Under the pieces are notes generated by a model, which was not told where the DNA came from, did no database searches, and was given only the letters and a program-made list of their open reading frames with translations. Of a stretch of 64,000 bases of DNA, positions 59,390-64,000 are shown one piece after another (positions within the stretch are counted from its first letter, which is position 1; each line of letters starts with the position of its first letter). Source of the stretch: Plantactinospora endophytica. Lineage in GTDB: Bacteria; Actinomycetota; Actinomycetes; Mycobacteriales; Micromonosporaceae. Made by a program: the position numbers and the translations under genes. Location: assembly GCF_016862915.1 (NCBI RefSeq), contig NZ_BONW01000041.1, forward strand, positions 186,001 through 250,000. Reading direction: 5' to 3'.

Positions 59390-60193
59390 CTAGAGGTGCT
59401 CGGGCAGCCGACGGCCGACTACGGCCCGCTCGTCCGTCCGGCCCCGGGTCTCGCAGAGCAGTCGTAGGGCAAGCACGGTGATCCAGGTCCAGTCGACGGC
59501 GATCATCGCTCGTTGGATCAGGCCGGTCGACGGGTGGTCGGCCTCCCACGCCGTACCGAAGATGCCGAACAGGGCTAGGCCGGCGAGTCCGGTCAGGAGG
59601 TCGTACCCGACCCAGGCGCGACCGGTCGGACGGCCGGCGGAGCGGCGGGCCAGTACGAAGCAGGCGACCGGCACGGACACGAACACCACGATGCCGAAGT
59701 TGTCGTGCAGTACGCCCGGCCAACTGCTCATGTCACCGTCCACCGGTGCACCGGGCGGATAGCCGCGCGCCGGATCCATCACGAAGACGCCGGAGAGCAG
59801 CAGCGTGAGCCCGAACACGCCAACCGCGAACGGCCCCCAGACCCCGGCCCGCCCCGGATGCAGAACACGGCGCAGCCCGACGGCGAAGCCGAGCACCAGC
59901 AGCCCGGTCAGTACGAAATTGGTGATCTGGATCCACCCACGCGACCCGAGACTCAACGCGCTCACCGGGTGGTACGTCGGGTCGTAGTTGGCCCGGGTAG
60001 CACCGTCGAACAGGAGCACCAGCACGAACAGCGGCGGGCCGACCACTCCACACCAGAGCAACACTCGGGTCGATCGACGCGGTGACAATCTTCCTCCAGA
60101 GCAGGCACGGTCGACGGGTGGACGGAAGTTCGGGTCGGGGTCCGGTTCCGGGGTGGTCGGTGGTGGGCCGGTACGCGACTGCTGCTGTCCCAT
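59390..60193 (-). CDS. DUF998-family membrane protein
   Basis: A membrane protein of about 267 residues with six helices after a polar N terminus: VLLWCGVVGPPLFVLVLLFDG, NFVLTGLLVLGFAVGL, FGLTLLLSGVFVMDP, GIVVFVSVPVACFVLA and others, in the DUF998 pattern (YDPTYHPVSALSLGSRGW near the first extracellular loop). ATGs at 60193, 60211 and 60244 are possible; none has a strong ribosome binding site. It is divergent from the histidine kinase gene, which may regulate it. Confidence 0.75.
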   Translation of the reverse strand: MGQQQSRTGPPPTTPEPDPDPNFRPPVDRACSGGRLSPRRSTRVLLWCGVVGPPLFVLVLLFDGATRANYDPTYHPVSALSLGSRGWIQITNFVLTGLLVLGFAVGLRRVLHPGRAGVWGPFAVGVFGLTLLLSGVFVMDPARGYPPGAPVDGDMSSWPGVLHDNFGIVVFVSVPVACFVLARRSAGRPTGRAWVGYDLLTGLAGLALFGIFGTAWEADHPSTGLIQRAMIAVDWTWITVLALRLLCETRGRTDERAVVGRRLPEHL

Positions 60194-60321
60194 CCTTGGA
60201 CGTTGCGGCATGGATCGCGCCGGGCACCGCTGCCGGTCGGCCATCGGTTCTGGTCGGCTGGCCAGCGCTGTTGGCCGGTCGACCAGATCGGCGGCGGGCG
60301 GTCCGTTTGTACTCTCGGCGC

Positions 60322-61674
60322 ATGGAGCTGGCTCGACGCCTTCGCCTGCCCAGCCGAGGCCGGACCGACACCGCCGCGCCACCCGGGACCGCCGCCGACG
60401 ACAGCAGCGGACGTACCCTCCGGGACTGGGTTGTGGATTCCGTGCTGTTCGGCCTGGCGGTGCTCTACTGGGCGTGGACCTGGCACAGTGCACCGCTGCA
60501 CTACGTCGACACGATCCCCGGCTGGATGGTCACGATCGACCCCTGGATCGGTGCGCTCGGCTGCCTCGCCCTGTGGTGGCGGCGGCGCTTCCCGATCATC
60601 CTCGGCGTCGCGACGGTGCTGGTGCTGGCGCTGGCGGCGACCGGGCTCGGTGCGGCCCTGGTCATGGTGCTCACCGTCGCGGTGCACCGCAACTGGCTGC
60701 CGGCGACCCTGGTCACCGTGCTGCACCTGGTGCCCTCGCTGATGTTCGGCTACGAGAACCCGCCGCCCGGGGTGACCCGGTGGGCGTACCTCACGCTGAT
60801 CCTGCTGATGTATCTGGTGCCGCTCGGCTGGGGGATCGCGGTCCGGGCCCGGCGGGAACTCATCGCCAACCTGCGCCGCGAGGTCGACCGGGAGCGCGGC
60901 GAGCAGCAGCGCCGGCTGGCCGGGGCCCGTCGGGCGGAGCGGGAACGGATCGCCAGGGAGATGCACGACGTACTCGCGCACCGGATCTCGCTGATCTCGG
61001 TGCACGCGGGCGCGTTGGCGTACCGGACGACCCAGGCCGATGCGGGGGCGGGTGCCCCGCTCAAGCCGGGTGAGGTCGGCGGGGCGATCGAGGTGATCCG
61101 GGACAACGCCCGGCAGGCCCTGGTCGAGCTGGGCGACGTACTCGCCGTACTGCGGCCGGAGCTGGGGGAGCGGAACGGCGGCGGCGGGCCGGACCCGGAC
61201 GCCGGTACGGCCGAACCGGCGGCACCGCACCGGTCGGCGCCGCAGCCGAGGCTGGCCGACATCTTCCGACTGGTGCAGGAGGCACAGGCGGCCGGTCAGC
61301 GGGTGGCGTTCGAGATGGTCTGCGCACCCGGTGCGGCCGAGTCACTCCGGCCGGCAGTGCAGCGTACGGTCTATCGCACCGTCCAGGAAGGACTCACCAA
61401 CGCCCGGAAGCACGCCGGTCAGGCCGAGGTGACGGTACGGGTGGAGGTCGATCCCGGCGTCGGCGTCGTCGCCACCGTCACCAACCCGATGCCGCCCGCC
61501 GATGCTCGCCGACGGATGGCGGATTCGTCCCCGCAGGCGGCCGGTGACCTGCCCGGGGCCGGTGCCGGGCTGACCGGGCTCGCCGAGCGGCTGGCCCTGG
61601 ACGGCGGGACCATCGAGCACGGCGTGGTCGGCGGGACGTTCCGGCTCTGCACCCGGCTACCCTGGCCGGCATGA
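60322..61674 (+). CDS. Two-component sensor histidine kinase (NarL/DesK type)
   Basis: A 450-residue kinase. Residues about 35-175 form five or six membrane helices without a large extracellular domain. The HisKA_3 box is REMHDVLAHRIS with His215, and the ATPase domain has EGLTNARKHAG (N box) and GAGAGLTGLAERLALDGG (G box). The ATG follows a TACTCT -10-like word with little leader, so it may be leaderless. Its stop overlaps the response regulator start (ATGA). Confidence 0.9.
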   Translation: MELARRLRLPSRGRTDTAAPPGTAADDSSGRTLRDWVVDSVLFGLAVLYWAWTWHSAPLHYVDTIPGWMVTIDPWIGALGCLALWWRRRFPIILGVATVLVLALAATGLGAALVMVLTVAVHRNWLPATLVTVLHLVPSLMFGYENPPPGVTRWAYLTLILLMYLVPLGWGIAVRARRELIANLRREVDRERGEQQRRLAGARRAERERIAREMHDVLAHRISLISVHAGALAYRTTQADAGAGAPLKPGEVGGAIEVIRDNARQALVELGDVLAVLRPELGERNGGGGPDPDAGTAEPAAPHRSAPQPRLADIFRLVQEAQAAGQRVAFEMVCAPGAAESLRPAVQRTVYRTVQEGLTNARKHAGQAEVTVRVEVDPGVGVVATVTNPMPPADARRRMADSSPQAAGDLPGAGAGLTGLAERLALDGGTIEHGVVGGTFRLCTRLPWPA

Positions 61675-62504
61675 TTCCGCGCGGCGCGACTCCGGGCGGC
61701 GCGACTCCGGGCGGCACGGCGTCGGGCGGCTTGGCGTCGGGCGGCTTGGCGTCGGGCGACGTGCCGGAGGGCCAGTCGGCCGCGCCGGAGCGGCAGTCGA
61801 CCGCGCAGGGTGTCGAGCGGGCCATCCGGGTTCTGCTGGTGGACGACGACGCGCTGGTCCGGACCGGGCTGCGGTTGATGCTCGGCGGGGCGCCCGACAT
61901 CGAGGTCGTCGGCGAGGCGGCGGACGGTGCCGACGTCGCCGACGCGGTGACCCGGCTGCGCCCGGACGTGGTACTGATGGACGTCCGGATGCCGTTGCTG
62001 GACGGGATCGCGGCGACCCGGGCGATCACCGCCCGGTCGGGGCAGCGTCCCGAGGTCATCGTGCTGACCACCTTCGACGCCGACGCGACGATCCTCGACG
62101 CGCTCCGCAACGGCGCTGCCGGGTTCCTGGTCAAGCACACCCCGCCGGAGCAGATCGTCGACGCGGTACGCCGGGCCGCCGCCGGTGAGCCGGTGCTCTC
62201 GCCGACGGTCGCCCGTACCCTGATCGACCACGTGGCGGGCGTCGCCCCGCACCGTCGCCCCGACGGGCGCCGCCAACAGGCCCGGGAACGGTTCGGGCAG
62301 CTCTCCGAACGGGAACGGGCGGTCGCCGTCGCGGTGGCGGAGGGGCTGTCGAACGGCGAGATCGCCGACCGGCTGTTCCTCTCCGTCGGCACGGTCAAGG
62401 CGTACGTCTCCAGCGCGCTGGCCAAGCTCGACCTGGACAACCGGATCCAGCTCGCGCTGCTCGCACACGATGCCCACGATGCCCACGACGCGGGCGACGA
62501 GTAG
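61671..62504 (+). CDS. NarL/FixJ-family response regulator
   Basis: A 277-residue regulator. The receiver has LVDDDALVRTGLRLML and the phosphoryl-accepting Asp104 in VVLMDVRMP; the LuxR-type HTH is LSERERAVAVAVAEGLSNGEIADRLFLSVGTVKAYV, read in parts. Before the receiver it has about 45 extra residues of GGATP and GGLAS pentapeptide repeats, and the C terminus ends in AHDAHDAHDA. Paired with the upstream kinase. Confidence 0.88.
   Translation: MIPRGATPGGATPGGTASGGLASGGLASGDVPEGQSAAPERQSTAQGVERAIRVLLVDDDALVRTGLRLMLGGAPDIEVVGEAADGADVADAVTRLRPDVVLMDVRMPLLDGIAATRAITARSGQRPEVIVLTTFDADATILDALRNGAAGFLVKHTPPEQIVDAVRRAAAGEPVLSPTVARTLIDHVAGVAPHRRPDGRRQQARERFGQLSERERAVAVAVAEGLSNGEIADRLFLSVGTVKAYVSSALAKLDLDNRIQLALLAHDAHDAHDAGDE
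61677..61765 (+). repeat. 15-bp tandem repeats at the response regulator 5' end
   Basis: Units such as GGCGGCGCGACTCCG (twice) and GGCGGCTTGGCGTCG (twice), with one intermediate, are in frame and encode pentapeptides. They precede the conserved receiver domain. Confidence 0.75.
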
Positions 62505-62551
62505 TCGGCACCCGTGCCCGAGCATTCGGCGCGGGAACGGACAGGAAGGTG

Positions 62552-63277
62552 ATGGTGGGCAGCGGTGTGCGGTGGCCGGACTGGCGGCGGGACGTGTTCG
62601 GCGATCCGTACCTGGTCTGGCACGACGGTCCGGACTTCACCCGGCTGCTGACCGTCGCCCGGGACGAGCACGAGCACGAGGGCGGGGGCGAGCACGAGGG
62701 CGAGGGCGAGGGCGGGCGGGCGACCGTGGCCCGGATGCTCGCTGCCGGGATCGCCGAAGCTGACCCGCTGGCCGCCGAGTCGATCGCCGTACTGGCCGAC
62801 GACGGACTGGCCCCGCCCGATGCGGAAGTGCTGCTCAGGGCCGTGCTGCCGACTGCCTCGGGCACGTTCCTGGTCCGGGTGGCCCAGGCCCTGCACGTGC
62901 TGACCGGCGACGAGGCGTGGGCCGAACAGATCGCGTCGGTACTCGCCGAAGGGGCGCACTGGGGTGACCGGATCGATGCCGGGATGGCGCTCGTCGGCTT
63001 CGCCCCGACCCCGCGACTCGTCGACGCGCTGGCCCTGGCGGTCCGGGAGCGCCACTACCTGGTCCGCTACCACGCCGCCAACACCCTGCTCCGGTACGCC
63101 GGCCGCCGTCCCGACGTCGCCACCCACCCGGCTCTCTTCGCCCTGATCAGCGCCGGGGACGACGACACGGAGCCCGACGCCGAGGTGACGGCGCAGCGTG
63201 CCGAGGCGGCCCGCCAACTCGCCACCGCCACCGCCGCCGCGCTGTCCCGAAAGTCGGTCGATCTCGGCGACAGTTGA
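62552..63277 (+). CDS. HEAT-like repeat protein of unknown function
   Basis: A 241-residue mostly helical protein. A His/Glu/Gly-rich insertion (DEHEHEGGGEHEGEGEGG, about residues 38-55) interrupts the start. Later segments such as RIDAGMALVGFAPTPRLVDAL and YLVRYHAANTLLRYAG look like HEAT or PBS-lyase repeats, which usually mediate protein contacts. GTG at 62549 and ATG at 62552 are both preceded by AGGAA. No partner can be named. Confidence 0.65.
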   Translation: MVGSGVRWPDWRRDVFGDPYLVWHDGPDFTRLLTVARDEHEHEGGGEHEGEGEGGRATVARMLAAGIAEADPLAAESIAVLADDGLAPPDAEVLLRAVLPTASGTFLVRVAQALHVLTGDEAWAEQIASVLAEGAHWGDRIDAGMALVGFAPTPRLVDALALAVRERHYLVRYHAANTLLRYAGRRPDVATHPALFALISAGDDDTEPDAEVTAQRAEAARQLATATAAALSRKSVDLGDS

Positions 63278-63368
63278 ACCCGTCGATCCGCCCGTGCGTG
63301 TCTTCTCCCGCGAACAGTGCCCTCCGGCACTGCGACACACCCTCAGGAGTACGGATGGAGACACGCCC

Positions 63369-64000
63369 ATGATCCGACGTAATGTCCTGACCGGCTTCGC
63401 CGCGCTGGGGATCGCCGCCGCAGTCGGCACCCCGGAGAAGGCGAGCGCACATCCCGCAGGCCCAGGTGGCAAGAAACTCTTCCCCGACACGTTCGACCTG
63501 CCGAACGGCTGGATGCCGGAGGGGATCACGATCGGCGCGCTGCCGTTCGCGTACTTCGGTTCCCGGGCCGACGGTTCGATCTACCGGGTCAACCTGGCCA
63601 GCGGTGAGGGTCGGGTGCTCAGCCAGGGGCCGGGCGCGGGCTTCCCGTCGATCGGGTTGAAGCTGGACGGCAAGGGACGGCTCTTCGTCGCCGGTGGCGG
63701 GGCCGGCACCGGCCGGATCGTGGACGCCTGGAGCGGCAAACTACTGACCGACCTCAGCTTCACCACCGGTACGAGCTTCGTCAACGACGTGGTGCTCACC
63801 CCGGGATCGGCGTACTTCACCGACTCGCTGAACCCGGTGCTCTACGTCGTGTCGACCGGCCGCCGCGCGACCGTCCGCAATCTGCCGTTGACCGGCGACA
63901 TCGTCTACACCACCGGCAACAACGCCAACGGCATCTGCCGTACGCCGGACGGCCGGGCCCTGCTGGTGGTGCAGTCCAACACCGGTCTGCTGTTCCGGGT
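63369..64000 (+). CDS. Tat-exported beta-propeller-like protein (SMP-30/NHL-like), cut by the window end
   Basis: The frame opens at ATG 63369 and runs off the window after 210 residues. A Tat-type signal, MIRRNVLTGFAALGIAAAVG, is followed by EKASAHPAG with a likely cleavage site. The mature part has repeats such as GSRADGSIYRVNLASGEGRV and VLTPGSAYFTDSLNPVLYVV, typical of SMP-30/gluconolactonase-like or NHL-type propellers. It is probably a secreted binding or lactonase-type protein. The C terminus is outside the window. Confidence 0.7.
   Translation, partial: MIRRNVLTGFAALGIAAAVGTPEKASAHPAGPGGKKLFPDTFDLPNGWMPEGITIGALPFAYFGSRADGSIYRVNLASGEGRVLSQGPGAGFPSIGLKLDGKGRLFVAGGGAGTGRIVDAWSGKLLTDLSFTTGTSFVNDVVLTPGSAYFTDSLNPVLYVVSTGRRATVRNLPLTGDIVYTTGNNANGICRTPDGRALLVVQSNTGLLFR

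Noticed and set aside
1-64000. CRISPR arrays, prophage, insertion sequences, tRNA or rRNA genes
   Set aside because: I looked for regular spaced repeats, transposase or integrase motifs and cloverleaf or rRNA signatures and saw none.

Overview
This 64-kb window comes from a high-GC actinomycete chromosome, most likely a member of the Micromonosporaceae. The evidence is the very high GC content, frequent GTG starts, many ATGA/GTGA stop-start overlaps, Tat and lipobox signals, and several protein families tied to mycothiol (the actinobacterial thiol). I see no rRNA, tRNA, CRISPR array, integrase or transposase. The family assignments come from reading motifs, not from database searches.

Layout. 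1-3.3 kb is housekeeping: a short-chain dehydrogenase, a cell-wall peptidase-like secreted protein under a ydaO-type (cyclic di-AMP) riboswitch, and a macrodomain protein. 3.4-15.8 kb holds two complete Dpp/Opp-type ABC transporters (two permeases plus two ATPases each), a binding lipoprotein, a DinB-fold mycothiol-type protein, and two DsbA-fold proteins resembling the mycothiol-dependent nitroreductase Rv2466c. 15.9-22 kb is a mixed stretch: a split membrane protein, a gene remnant, a SpoU-type RNA methyltransferase with an HExxH protein, an M28 peptidase, a GNAT acetyltransferase and a membrane protein. 22.2-24.9 kb is a complete cytochrome P450-ferredoxin-ferredoxin reductase operon.

25.1-41.9 kb is a catabolic island headed by an IclR regulator. 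One operon looks like a short gallate-type meta-cleavage route: a LigJ-like hydratase, an extradiol dioxygenase and three consecutive RraA/aldolase-family proteins. A second looks gentisate-like: a flavin monooxygenase, a bicupin ring-cleavage dioxygenase, a fumarylacetoacetase-family hydrolase, an NDP-forming acyl-CoA ligase alpha-type protein, an aldehyde dehydrogenase and an SDR. A third carries an SDR-like protein, a crotonase, another peptide-type binding lipoprotein and a third Rv2466c-like protein. A palindrome GTTCYG-N5-CAGAAY lies upstream of four of these units, and a weaker copy lies before the second transporter operon. I infer that one IclR-type regulon joins transport and catabolism, so the 'peptide' transporters may import the aromatic or acyl growth substrate.

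42-44.4 kb is a Tat-exported GH127 beta-L-arabinofuranosidase behind a LacI-type operator. 45.3-55.7 kb is a GntR-controlled sugar module: a cupin phosphoglucose isomerase-like protein, a ribose-type ABC transporter, an FGGY kinase, a 2-hydroxyacid dehydrogenase, a shikimate-dehydrogenase-like protein and a phosphotriesterase-family lactonase. No standard pathway I know uses this combination. 55.8-64 kb carries an LtrA-like protein, a TetR/membrane-protein divergent pair with two operators, two small accessory genes, a membrane protein divergent from a NarL-type two-component system, a HEAT-like protein and the start of a Tat-exported beta-propeller-like protein that runs off the window.

A recurring oddity is short tandem duplication at gene ends: low-complexity tails on several enzymes, a duplicated 3' end of the LigJ-like gene, and a relic of an M28 peptidase 3' end.
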